Part shown: piece by piece, positions 17,556 to 25,615 of the stretch
Layout: every line of letters begins with the position of its first letter
How positions within the stretch are numbered: position 1 is the stretch's first letter
Origin: Methylobacterium currus
GTDB taxonomy: Bacteria > Pseudomonadota > Alphaproteobacteria > Rhizobiales > Beijerinckiaceae
Reading direction: 5' to 3'
DNA: 64,000 nucleotides
NCBI RefSeq assembly: GCF_003058325.1
Contig: NZ_CP028844.1
Coordinates: forward strand, 1-64,000
Notes under the pieces: model-generated
The model's input: the letters and a program-made list of their open reading frames with translations, nothing else
The model's database searches: none
Told to the model about the DNA's origin: nothing
Made by a program: the position numbers and the translations under genes

Positions 17556-18992
17556 CTATCGCAGCAGCGTCGCGCCGAGCTGCGCCACGCCGCGCAGCAC
17601 GCTCGGTGCGATGCCGAAGGCCAGCGTCGCCGCCGAGCACAGGCCGAGCGCGAAGGCGTACCCGACGCCGGGCGCCACCCCCTCGGGGCGCTCGGGCTCC
17701 CGGAAGTACATCTCGGCGATGACGGCGACATAGTAGGAGAGCGCCACCGCCATGTTGGCGGCCGCGAGCACGGCGAGCCAGGCGAGGTCGCCGTCGATGG
17801 CGGCCAACAGCAGGAACACCTTGCCGGCGAAGCCCGCCAGCGGCGGGACGCCGGCCAGCGACAGGAGGGCGAGGGTCAGCGCCGCCGCCGACCACGGCGC
17901 GCGCCGACCGAGGCCGCGCACCGTCGCGAGGCCGTCGCTGCCGGACATGCGCTCGACTTGCGCGACCACCGTGAACGCCGCGAGGTTCATCAGGAGATAG
18001 GCCACGACATAGTATCCGATGGCCGGCAGCGCCTGGGGGACGCGACCGGCGACCGCGACCGCCATCAGCATATAGCCGGCCTGGGCGATGCTGGAATAGG
18101 CCAGCAGCCGCTTCAGGCTTGCTTGGCGGAGCGCCACCAGATTGCCGAAGGTCATCGTCGCGGCCGCCATGAGGGCGAGCACGGAGGGCCAAGCAGCTAG
18201 AGCCCCCGGCATCGCCTCCAGCAGAAGGCGGAGGAGACCGGCGAAGGCGGCCGCCTTCGGCACGACCGAGACGAAACCGGAGATCGGGGCCGTGCCGCCC
18301 TGGAACACGTCGGGGGCCCAGACGTGGAACGGCACCAGCGTCATCTCGAAGCCGTAGCCGACGACGACCAGGCCAAAGGCCAGCGCGACCCAGGCCCGGT
18401 CGGCGCCGGCGAGGCCGGCACCAATGGCGCGCAGGTTCAGGCTGCCGGTGAGGCCGAACAGGAACGTGAGCCCGTAGGCCATCACCGCCAGCGCGGCGGC
18501 ACCGTAGAGGAAATATTTGAGCGTCGCCTCCTGGGCGGGCCCGTCGCTCCGGACGAGCAGCACGAGCAGGTAGGAGGGGAAGCTCACCATCTGCAAGAAC
18601 AGGACGATCAGGCCAAGGTCGGTGGCCGCCGCGAGCCCCATGCCCCCGACGGTCGCCATGAGCAGTGCGACCGGATGGTGCGGCTCCTGCTCGCTCGCCC
18701 GGAAGTGGGAGGCGAGCGACAGCAAGCTCACCACGGCGCCGGCCTCGATGACGAGTTGGTAGAAGGCCCGGAACGGGTCGACGGCGTAGGTGCCGCAGAA
18801 GGCCTCCCGCGGCGTGGCCGTCAGCATCGGCACGGTCAGGCCCATCGCGGCGAGGAGGGCGAGGAGCGCGAGCGCGGCGGGTAGGCGGCGCCACCGGCCG
18901 CGGGCCCAGCCGGCGGCCGGGACCAGGGCCAGGGCGGTTCCGGCCAGGACCATCTCGGGCGCGACCGCCCCGAGATCCATGCAGCCGCCCAT
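17556..18992 (-). CDS. nuoN: NuoN-like antiporter subunit of a complex I-type membrane module
   Basis: The roughly 478-residue protein with about 14 hydrophobic helices matches NuoN (PVALLMATVGGMGLAAATDL, LKYFLYGAAALAVMAYGLTF, SLKRLLAYSSIAQAGYMLMA). Lys residues are kept in VPKAAAFAGLL and FAGKVFLLLAAI. The Lys usually found in the F-K-x-S-x-VPFH motif is Glu here (FEMTLVPFHVW), and the Glu of the usual LEL-SLP motif is Gln (LQMVSFPSY). The start could be ATG 18992 or 18980; both are in frame. It is the last gene of the nuoAHJKLMN set, 14 bases after nuoM. A role in proton translocation is probable from the family, but its half-channel is altered. Confidence 0.85.
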   Translation of the reverse strand: MGGCMDLGAVAPEMVLAGTALALVPAAGWARGRWRRLPAALALLALLAAMGLTVPMLTATPREAFCGTYAVDPFRAFYQLVIEAGAVVSLLSLASHFRASEQEPHHPVALLMATVGGMGLAAATDLGLIVLFLQMVSFPSYLLVLLVRSDGPAQEATLKYFLYGAAALAVMAYGLTFLFGLTGSLNLRAIGAGLAGADRAWVALAFGLVVVGYGFEMTLVPFHVWAPDVFQGGTAPISGFVSVVPKAAAFAGLLRLLLEAMPGALAAWPSVLALMAAATMTFGNLVALRQASLKRLLAYSSIAQAGYMLMAVAVAGRVPQALPAIGYYVVAYLLMNLAAFTVVAQVERMSGSDGLATVRGLGRRAPWSAAALTLALLSLAGVPPLAGFAGKVFLLLAAIDGDLAWLAVLAAANMAVALSYYVAVIAEMYFREPERPEGVAPGVGYAFALGLCSAATLAFGIAPSVLRGVAQLGATLLR

Positions 18993-19006
18993 CGCCACCC
19001 CGCCGG

Positions 19007-20485
19007 TCACGGGAGGTGCGCCAGGGCGGCGGTCGTGCCGTCGAGCAACGCGACCAGGGTAGCGGGCAGGATCCCGACCGCGACCGACAGGGCCGCGAGC
19101 GCGGCCGCCGACCAGACCTCGCCCGCAGTCAGGGGTGGCAGGGCCGGTGCATCCGCCGGCGCCCGCCCCATCAGCAGGCCGGTCACCAGCCGGAGGTAGA
19201 CCGCGGTCGTGACGACGAGCGCGAGGACGGCCAACCCGGCGACCCAGGCGGAGAGCTGCAGGGCGGCGCCGACGGCCTGGAACTCGGCGATAAAGCCGGA
19301 CAGGCCCGGGAGCCCGAGGGAGCCGAAGGCGAGCAGGCCGAACAGGCCGCTGAAGACCGGCATCGAGCCGATCAGGCCGCCGAAGCGGTCGAGATCCCGC
19401 GTGCCCGCGCGGTGCTGAAGCATGCCCACCAGCAGGAACATGCCTCCGGTCAGGAAGCCGTGGCTGACCATCTGGACGGCGGCGCCGTTGAGCGCGAGAC
19501 GGCGCACTCCCTCGTCCCCGGACAGCGCCGCCACCGCGACGCCGAGCGTGACGAAGCCCATGTGGTTGACCGAGGTGTAGGCGACGAGCCGCTTCATGTC
19601 GGACTGCGCCAGCGCCGCCAGGGCCCCGTAGAGGAGCGACACCAGGGCCACGGCGACCAAGACCCACCCGAACCGGGCGACGGTCTCCGGCAGGGCGGGC
19701 AGCAGGACGGCGAGCATGCCGTAGCCGCCCATCTTGAGCTGAAGGCCGGCGAGCACGACGCTGCCCTCGGTCGGGGCCTCGACGTGGGCGTCGGGCAGCC
19801 AGTTGTGCAGCGGCACGACCGGGAGCTTGACCCCGAACCCGAGGAGGAGCGCCAGGAAGACGAGGCCGCCCGTGAGCGGCGCTCCGTCCAGCGGCCGCGC
19901 CTGGACGATGGCCGGCAGCGAGAAGCTGTGTGGCTCCATGGCGAGGTAGAGGGCGAGGAAGCCGAGCAGCATGGCGAGGCTGCCGGCGCGGGTGTAGAGG
20001 AAGAACTTGAGCGCCGCGTAACGCCGCCGCTCCCCGCCCCAGATGCCGACGATGAAGTACATCGGCACCAGGCCGACCTCGAAGAACAGGTAGAACAGCA
20101 GCAGGTCCTGGGCCGCGAACAGGCCGATCAACCCGGTCGCGAGCAGGAGGAAGAGGAAGGCGTGGGCGTGCGCCCGGTCGTGCTCTGGGAACACGTAAGC
20201 CATCACCACGGTGAGCAGGACCGCGGTGAGCAGGATCAGCGCCAGGGAGAGGCCGCCGACGCCGACGTCGTAGCTCGCCCCGACCGAGGGGATCCACGGG
20301 AGCGTCAGCCGCCACTGCAGGCCGCCGACGGCCGGGTCGAAGCCGGCCCAGAGGATGACGGCGGCGGCCAGCGTCAGCGCAGCCCCCGCCAGCGCGGCCC
20401 GGCGGACGAGGTCCGGCCGGCCGCGCGGCAGCGCCAGCACGGCGAGTCCGGTAAGGAGCGGCAGGAAGATGGTCACCGTCAGCAT
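19007..20485 (-). CDS. nuoM: NuoM-like antiporter subunit
   Basis: The 492-residue polytopic protein has the NuoM signatures FEVGLVPMYFIVGIWGG (helix-5 Glu), GFGVKLPVVPLHNWLPDAHV with the helix-7 Lys, EAPTEGSVVLAGLQLKMGGY, SDMKRLVAYTSVNHMGFV, and GLSGFIAEFQAV with the helix-12 Glu. All channel residues I can check are present, so this subunit looks competent for proton transfer. The ATG at 20485 is preceded by a GAGGGAACC ribosome site. It lies 13 bases after nuoL and 14 before nuoN. Confidence 0.92.
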   Translation of the reverse strand: MLTVTIFLPLLTGLAVLALPRGRPDLVRRAALAGAALTLAAAVILWAGFDPAVGGLQWRLTLPWIPSVGASYDVGVGGLSLALILLTAVLLTVVMAYVFPEHDRAHAHAFLFLLLATGLIGLFAAQDLLLFYLFFEVGLVPMYFIVGIWGGERRRYAALKFFLYTRAGSLAMLLGFLALYLAMEPHSFSLPAIVQARPLDGAPLTGGLVFLALLLGFGVKLPVVPLHNWLPDAHVEAPTEGSVVLAGLQLKMGGYGMLAVLLPALPETVARFGWVLVAVALVSLLYGALAALAQSDMKRLVAYTSVNHMGFVTLGVAVAALSGDEGVRRLALNGAAVQMVSHGFLTGGMFLLVGMLQHRAGTRDLDRFGGLIGSMPVFSGLFGLLAFGSLGLPGLSGFIAEFQAVGAALQLSAWVAGLAVLALVVTTAVYLRLVTGLLMGRAPADAPALPPLTAGEVWSAAALAALSVAVGILPATLVALLDGTTAALAHLP

Positions 20486-20498
20486 CGGGTCGGTTCCC

Positions 20499-22355
20499 TC
20501 AGGGCCAGAGCATGAGCGCGCCGGTGGCGAGCGCCGCCGCGGTCCAGGCGAACAGGCCGAGCGTGTAGAGATAGAGGCGGCCGGCCTGCAGGGCGCGGAG
20601 CCGCTCGCCGCCGCTGGCGAGCCCGGCGGCGAGACGGTCGCCGCCGCGCCCGAAGCCTCGCGACTCGACGCGCCCCGTCGTCCGGGCGGCGCGCCGAGCC
20701 CCCTCGGCGATGCCGCGAGCGCCCGCGTCGAGCGCGCCTTCGACCGTCGGGATCGTCCGGGCGAGTCGCATGGTCCAGCGTGCCGGGGCCTCGGTGGCCG
20801 CTGCCAGCCCGGCAGCCAGCCGTGTCGGGAATGTGCCGAGCGCGGGCGCTCCGCCCCATCCCCGGGCCGCACCGATGCCGAGGCCGAGGATCCCGGCGGC
20901 GATGCCGAGATTTCGCCATCCCGCCTCCGCTTCAGGCCCGGCGGCGAAGGGCAGAACGGCACCGAGCTGGCCGGCCAGCAGCCAGCCGAGACCCGCGGCG
21001 GCCAGCGCCAGCCCGCCCATGCCAGCGCCCATCGCCCAGCCGCTTGTGCCGGCGGCGGCAGGGGCGCGGCCCCTGCCCTGGCCGAGGAAGGTCGCGGCCC
21101 CCGCGCGGCCGATGTAGGCGCCCCCGAGGAAGACGAGCAACACGACCAGGGTCCCCGTCCCCGGCCCGTGCCGCGACGCGACGGCGAGGACCGCGTCCTC
21201 GCTCCAGTACCCTGACAGGGGCGGCACACCGGCCAGCGCCAGAGCCGCGACGAGGAAAGCGGCCCCGGTCAGGGGCAAAGGGCGGACGAGGCCGCCGAGC
21301 CGGTCGAGGGCTCGCGAGCCCATCCGCTCCTGCACGACGCCGGCGGCGAGGAACAGGGTCGACTTGAAGGCCGCGTGCGCCGCGAGGTGGAGCGTAGCCG
21401 CGCGCGGCCCGCCCAGGCCGAGCGCCACCATCATCTCGCCGAGCTGTGAGCAGGTGGACCAGGCGAGCACCCGCTTCAGGTCCGTCTCGGCGGTGGCGAT
21501 GAGGCCGGCGGCCAGGGCCGTGACGGCCCCGATCCAGAACAGCGCGTCGAGCGCGAAGGGCGCCGCCGCGAAGACCGGGTACAGGCGCAGCACGAGGAAC
21601 ACGCCGGCGGCGACCATCGTGGCGGAGTGCAGCAGGGCCGAGACAGGGGTCGGCCCGACCATCGCGTCGGGCAACCAGGCGGAGAGCGGCAACTGAGCGC
21701 TCTTGCCGATGGCCCCAGCGAGCATGAGGAGCGCGATCAGGGTGGACGCGCCGGGGGCGATCCCACCGCCCTCGATGGTGCCGACGAGGGCCTCGATGTC
21801 GCTGCTCCCGACGAGGCCGAGCGCCAGGAGCCAGCCGAGCAGGAGGCCGACGTCGCCGGTCCGGGTCATCAGGAACGCCTTGGCGGCGGCACCCGCTGCA
21901 CCGGGCGCGGCATGGTCGAAGCCGATCAGGAGGAACGAAGCCAACCCGACCAGCTCCCAGGCCGCGAACAGGAGCGCGAGGGAGCTCGACAGCACGAGGG
22001 TCAGCATGGCGCCGACGAACAGGCCCATCTCGGCGAAGAAGCGTGGCCGATCATCCCTCCCGGCCATGTACCCGAGGCTGTAGAGGCCGACGCACAGCGC
22101 GACACCGGCGACGGTCATCGCGACGAACCACGTGAGCGGCGTCGCCGCGAGACCGACGGTGAGCCGATAGCTGCCGCTCTCGAACCAGGTCGCCGACAAG
22201 GCGGCACCGGGCGGCATCAACGCGAGGCCAGCCATGGACAGGGTGACGGCGCCGACCACGAGTTCGCCCCCGCCCCAGGGCAGGCGCCGGCCGAGCCCGA
22301 GGGCGGCGAGGGCCGCGAGCAGCGGCAGGACGGGGACGGCGAGAAGCGGGATCAT
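20499..22355 (-). CDS. nuoL: NuoL-like antiporter subunit
   Basis: The 618-residue protein has the distal-pump hallmarks: FAAWELVGLASFLLIGF (Glu), GAIGKSAQLPLSAWLPDAMV with the Lys, GPTPVSALLHSATMVAAGVF with His, DLKRVLAWSTCSQLGEMMVA and HAAFKSTLFLAAGVV (Lys). The long C-terminus (about 480-618) would give the lateral helix. Its start overlaps the nuoK stop (ATGA). All proton-path residues that I can recognise are kept. Confidence 0.92.
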   Translation of the reverse strand: MIPLLAVPVLPLLAALAALGLGRRLPWGGGELVVGAVTLSMAGLALMPPGAALSATWFESGSYRLTVGLAATPLTWFVAMTVAGVALCVGLYSLGYMAGRDDRPRFFAEMGLFVGAMLTLVLSSSLALLFAAWELVGLASFLLIGFDHAAPGAAGAAAKAFLMTRTGDVGLLLGWLLALGLVGSSDIEALVGTIEGGGIAPGASTLIALLMLAGAIGKSAQLPLSAWLPDAMVGPTPVSALLHSATMVAAGVFLVLRLYPVFAAAPFALDALFWIGAVTALAAGLIATAETDLKRVLAWSTCSQLGEMMVALGLGGPRAATLHLAAHAAFKSTLFLAAGVVQERMGSRALDRLGGLVRPLPLTGAAFLVAALALAGVPPLSGYWSEDAVLAVASRHGPGTGTLVVLLVFLGGAYIGRAGAATFLGQGRGRAPAAAGTSGWAMGAGMGGLALAAAGLGWLLAGQLGAVLPFAAGPEAEAGWRNLGIAAGILGLGIGAARGWGGAPALGTFPTRLAAGLAAATEAPARWTMRLARTIPTVEGALDAGARGIAEGARRAARTTGRVESRGFGRGGDRLAAGLASGGERLRALQAGRLYLYTLGLFAWTAAALATGALMLWP

Positions 22356-22663
22356 CGCTTGAGGTCGGCGTAGGCGTCGACCTCGGCCGTCCGCCGCTGC
22401 CGATAGAGCAGTAGGACGAGGGCGAGCCCGATGGCCATCTCGACGGCGCCGACCGTGACGACCAAGATGGCGAAGATCTGCGCGGCGTAGTCGCCCGGTG
22501 CGGTGAAGCGCCAGAACGCGACGACGTTCAGGCCGATGGCGTTGAGGAGCACCTCGACACCCATCAGGATCATGACCGCCGAACGCTGGGCGACCACGGT
22601 GTAGAGGCCGATGGCGAACAGGAGCGCGCCGACGACGAGGTAGGCGGTCAGCGGTACGGTCAT
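22352..22663 (-). CDS. nuoK: NuoK-like membrane subunit
   Basis: The 103-residue, three-helix protein keeps the two buried glutamates of the family, in MILMGVEVLLNAIGLNVVAF and VTVGAVEMAIGLALVLLLYR. Its length is normal. Start and stop overlap nuoJ and nuoL by four bases each, so translation is coupled. Confidence 0.93.
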   Translation of the reverse strand: MTVPLTAYLVVGALLFAIGLYTVVAQRSAVMILMGVEVLLNAIGLNVVAFWRFTAPGDYAAQIFAILVVTVGAVEMAIGLALVLLLYRQRRTAEVDAYADLKR

Positions 22664-23655
22664 CCCGCATCTCCCCCGTGCTGGTGGTGGGTGTCGTGCC
22701 CGCTCGCGTGGCCGGCTGTCCGGTCCGCTCCTGCCTGCGGCGCGAGACGGTCGCCCCGGATCGGTTCCGGCTTGGCGTCGACCGCGACCCGGGCGCCGCG
22801 CGAGGCGTCGTCCGGGTAGGCCGAGGGCCGGGCGAGCAGCACCGCGCCGAAGACGCCGATCAGGATCAGGAACCCGGCGCCCTCGAAGGCGACCATGTAC
22901 TTGTCCATGAGGAGATGTCCGACCCGGCGCGCCGAGTCCGGGTCCGGTAGGGCGTCGGACACCGACCAGGCCGGACGCAGGACTAGCATGCCCACGAGCA
23001 CGATCCCGACCCCGAGGGCGAGCCAGGCCGCGAGCGGGCGCACGGGCGTCACCATCGACATGTCCATCTCACCCATGTCCATGCCGCCGTGGCCGCCTCC
23101 ATGCTCGTGCTCGTGAGAGGCGTGCCCGTGCTGACGGGCCGCGTGCTCGCCATGTCCGCCATGGGCCTCGTGCGGCATGGCGTTCGCCGCGCCGTCGTGC
23201 GCGGGGGCCTGCTCGCCGTGCGCCTCGCCGCCCTGCCGGGGCTCGTCCGGCTCGGCGTGGCCCCCGTGACCCGTGGCGGTGGCCTGGTCGCCGGCTTCGC
23301 CCTGTCGGTGGCCGTCCTGTCCGGCCTCCGAGGGCTGGCGCGGGACGAGCCCCAAGCTGGACCAGCGTTCCAGCGGGGCCATGTCCATGCCGGCCATCAT
23401 CGCCCCGCCGGGGTCGTGCATGACCAGCACCATGAACAGGATCATGACCAGAAATCCGCCGATGTACATCATGACCTGAAGCAGCCCGATCAGGTCGGCG
23501 GACAAGAGGATGAACAGACCGGCGACGCCGATGAACGAGGCCATCAGGAAGATGCCCGAGCGGAACATGCTCATGGTCGTGGTCATGCCGAGCGCGCCCG
23601 CGACGGCGATAGAGGCGCACACCCCGAAGGCGGTCAGCTCGAAGGCCGCGGTCAT
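22660..23655 (-). CDS. nuoJ: NuoJ-like membrane subunit with a His/Met-rich insertion
   Basis: The protein has 331 residues, against about 165-210 for most NuoJ. Helices 1-3 (MSMFRSGIFLMASFIGVAGL, LLQVMMYIGGFLVMILFMVL) match the family, including the YIGG region that forms the pi-bulge helix. After HDPGGAMMAGMDMAP comes a hydrophilic loop (about 95-200) with about 15 His, many Gly/Asp/Glu and a Met-Asp end (HGGMDMGEMDMSM). Two more helices (LAAWLALGVGIVLVGMLVL, GAGFLILIGVFGAVLLA) and a further His-containing tail (GHDTHHQHGGD) follow. Such sequences bind Cu, Ni, Co or Zn. It overlaps nuoH and nuoK by four bases. The insertion is seen directly; metal binding is inference. Confidence 0.9.
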   Translation of the reverse strand: MTAAFELTAFGVCASIAVAGALGMTTTMSMFRSGIFLMASFIGVAGLFILLSADLIGLLQVMMYIGGFLVMILFMVLVMHDPGGAMMAGMDMAPLERWSSLGLVPRQPSEAGQDGHRQGEAGDQATATGHGGHAEPDEPRQGGEAHGEQAPAHDGAANAMPHEAHGGHGEHAARQHGHASHEHEHGGGHGGMDMGEMDMSMVTPVRPLAAWLALGVGIVLVGMLVLRPAWSVSDALPDPDSARRVGHLLMDKYMVAFEGAGFLILIGVFGAVLLARPSAYPDDASRGARVAVDAKPEPIRGDRLAPQAGADRTAGHASGHDTHHQHGGDAG

Positions 23656-24551
23656 GCCCGCGGTCCCACGCCGAGGAGGATCAGCCCGCCGACGAGGAGC
23701 ACGTTGACGAGACCCGCCGGGATCAGGACCTTCCAGGACAGCGCCAGCATCCCGGCCGTCGAGAGCGGCCGGACACAGCGCCCGAGCCCCAGCATCAGCG
23801 CCATCAGGGCGTAGGTCTTCGCCAGCATCCAGGCCCAGCCCGGCAGCCATGACCCCGAGGGGCCGCCGAGGTAGAGCACCGCTCCGATCGCCGCGACGAC
23901 GAAGAGCACCCCGGCGAGCGCGACCCGCCACAGGAGGGCGGACCAACCGCCGGTCACGCCGAGCACGCCACCGCCGATGGAGTCCGCGAACGGCTCCAGG
24001 AACGGGGCGCGGTAGGACTGCATCAGCCCTGTGACGAGGTAGAGCAGGAAGCCTAGGGGTTGCAGGACGACGAACCACAGGTCCCGCTGCGCCTCGACAA
24101 CCGTGACGGTCGATAGCGAACGGGCCATCATGACCACGCCGACATAGGCCAGCCCGAGCGGAACGACGTAGGCGACGAGTTGGGCGACGATGCGATAGAA
24201 GGCCTCCACGCTGTCAGGCGTGTTCGCGCCCCAGCCGGCGAGCGCCAGGCCGAGCACGACGAAATCGACGACCACGATGACGTAGAACAGGCCGATGCCG
24301 AGATCCCGGCCGATCAGCCCGGGCCCGAACGGCACGACCACCGTGGCGAGCGCGACCCCGGCGAGCGCCACAACCGGGCCGGCCGGCAGCAGCCACCGGT
24401 CGGCGTTGGGCAGGTCGAGGCCGCCGCGGAGCTCGGCGCCGCGCGTCGGGCCGGCGTCCCAGCCCGAACGGGCGAAGAGGCGCTCGACGGCCCAGGTCAG
24501 GCCGGCGCCGAGGAGCAGGGCGGTCACGACGGCAGCGGCGCTGGCGATCAC
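23652..24551 (-). CDS. nuoH: Divergent NuoH-like subunit
   Basis: The 299-residue protein with about eight helices is recognisable as complex I subunit 1 by GLFYVIVVVDFVVLGLALAG WGANTP, FYRIVAQLVAYVVPLGL and a matching topology. However, the quinone-chamber signatures are gone. The first cytoplasmic loop lacks the R-x-GPNRVGP-x-G-x-LQ consensus. The Glu of the usual SYE-(I/V)-P motif is Val (AYVVP). The near-universal PFDLPEAE block reads PFLEPFADSIGG. I take GTG 24551, which forms a GTGA overlap with the nuoA stop; GTG 24557 is also possible. The protein probably does not reduce quinone with a standard peripheral arm. Confidence 0.85.
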   Translation of the reverse strand: MIASAAAVVTALLLGAGLTWAVERLFARSGWDAGPTRGAELRGGLDLPNADRWLLPAGPVVALAGVALATVVVPFGPGLIGRDLGIGLFYVIVVVDFVVLGLALAGWGANTPDSVEAFYRIVAQLVAYVVPLGLAYVGVVMMARSLSTVTVVEAQRDLWFVVLQPLGFLLYLVTGLMQSYRAPFLEPFADSIGGGVLGVTGGWSALLWRVALAGVLFVVAAIGAVLYLGGPSGSWLPGWAWMLAKTYALMALMLGLGRCVRPLSTAGMLALSWKVLIPAGLVNVLLVGGLILLGVGPRA

Positions 24552-24895
24552 TCCCACCGCAGGCCACCCATGCCCCAGGCATAGGCTATGCCCGCCGAGA
24601 GGAGCGCGATGAAGACCAGCATGTCGAGGAAGGCGCTCACGCCGACATCGGCGAAGACGACCGCCCACGGGTACATGAAGATCATCTCCATATCGAAGGC
24701 GAGGAAGATCAGAGCGTAGACCGCGTAGCCGAAGCGGAGCTGCGCCCAGGCCGGGGGAGCGCCGATGGCTCGTCTGGGTGTCCGCGCGAAGGCTGCGAGG
24801 GCCAGCAAGGCGAGACCGGCTGCCATGAGCAGCACGAGCGCCACGAACCCGTAATCGCCTGCAATTGGTGACGGTGCCTGCACGCCACACCTCAC
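24548..24895 (-). CDS. nuoA: NuoA-like subunit with a shortened loop
   Basis: The 115-residue, three-helix protein has the NuoA core YAVYALIFLAFDMEMIFMYP followed by WAVVF, with its buried acidic pair. The loop between helices 1 and 2, which in complex I carries the YECG motif and touches the quinone site and NuoD, is short here (RTPRRAIGAPPAWAQLRF) and has no Cys. It starts with GTG at 24895 (a second GTG at 24883 is possible). It is the first gene of the seven-gene unit; the promoter should lie in 24896-25139. Confidence 0.85.
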   Translation of the reverse strand: MRCGVQAPSPIAGDYGFVALVLLMAAGLALLALAAFARTPRRAIGAPPAWAQLRFGYAVYALIFLAFDMEMIFMYPWAVVFADVGVSAFLDMLVFIALLSAGIAYAWGMGGLRWE

Positions 24896-25139
24896 TCGGT
24901 TTCCTTGTTCGCTCGCCCGGCATGATGTGACCTCGATCGCCCATGTAGCAGCACGCCGAGTGTGAATGACGAAACGCCGGTGTCACCGTCCAACTCGTGC
25001 CGTTGGCGAACGAACCTCTTGCGTCAATCCTTCTTGAGCACCCCTCACGCGATCCTTGACCGGCTTCGCCGGATCCGAGAGCATTGCTGCCGCCACCGAA
25101 AAGGGTCTTTGCCTGAGGCTGTGGATCTATCCTGATTGA

Positions 25140-25472
25140 TCAGGCAGTCATCTTTAGGCAACTCTCGGCACATTGGCGGCACGCATCCACACAATCCTGC
25201 ATACCGCTGACGTGTTCGCAGCTTCTGGAACAATCTTCACAGATCTCGGCGCATTCACGGCAGACGTGCTTGTGATGCTCCGAGTCGATAAGCATAAAAT
25301 GCGCGCTGGTTCGGCAAATCTCAGCGCACGACAGCATGATTTTGAAGTGCTTCGGCTCCACATGTTCGCCGCCTGCTTCGAGGCAGTGGTTCATCGCCAT
25401 ACCAAGGCAGGTCTGGTAACAGCGCAGTCACGCGTCGATGCAGGTCTGCATCTCGGAAGGGATGTTTTGCAT
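25140..25472 (-). pseudogene. Four-helix Cys-rich copper-binding protein (DUF326/Csp type) with in-frame TGA
   Basis: From ATG 25472 the frame reads MQNIPSEMQTCIDA, TGA, LRCYQTCLGMAMNHCLEAGG and then the full Cys/His-rich bundle (IMLSCAEICRTSAHFML, HHKHVCRECAEICEDCSRSC, MQDCVDACRQCAESC). The TGA at 25428-25430 stands where relatives have TGC (CIDACLRCYQTC). Csp-type proteins store many Cu(I) ions in a four-helix bundle. Initiation at an internal ATG (25400) would lose the first helix. This is a nonsense mutation, a sequence error, or, least likely, a recoded codon. It lies upstream of the nuo-like genes on the same strand. Confidence 0.8.
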
Positions 25473-25528
25473 GGGAGAATCCTTGTTCCTGTGAAATCGC
25501 CGGGGCCTGACCCGTGGTCGGCCAAGGC

Positions 25529-25560
25529 TATCCCTTTCCCTAAGTACGGGGTGGGCGTAT
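25529..25560. promoter_or_regulatory. Candidate metal-repressor operator
   Basis: Between the two divergent genes a C-tract pair (ATCCCTTTCCCT) is followed by a G-tract pair (ACGGGGTGGG). Repressors of the CsoR/RcnR family bind G/C-tract inverted sites of this kind. The position fits control of the Cys-rich gene. Assignment is by pattern only. Confidence 0.3.
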
Positions 25561-25615
25561 GGTTCCGAGGCCTAGGAGCCTAACGGCTCGGCCATGGACG
25601 GAGTCGTTTGAGCCG

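Noticed and set aside
17556..24895. A Mrp-type antiporter or hydrogenase-4 operon
   Set aside because: Mrp has MnhE/F/G and lacks NuoH/NuoA; hydrogenase-4 has HyfG/I-type catalytic genes. Neither set is present here.
25140..25400. An intact small gene starting at ATG 25400
   Set aside because: Homology extends upstream through the TGA to ATG 25472 with its own leader, so the short version would lack the first helix.
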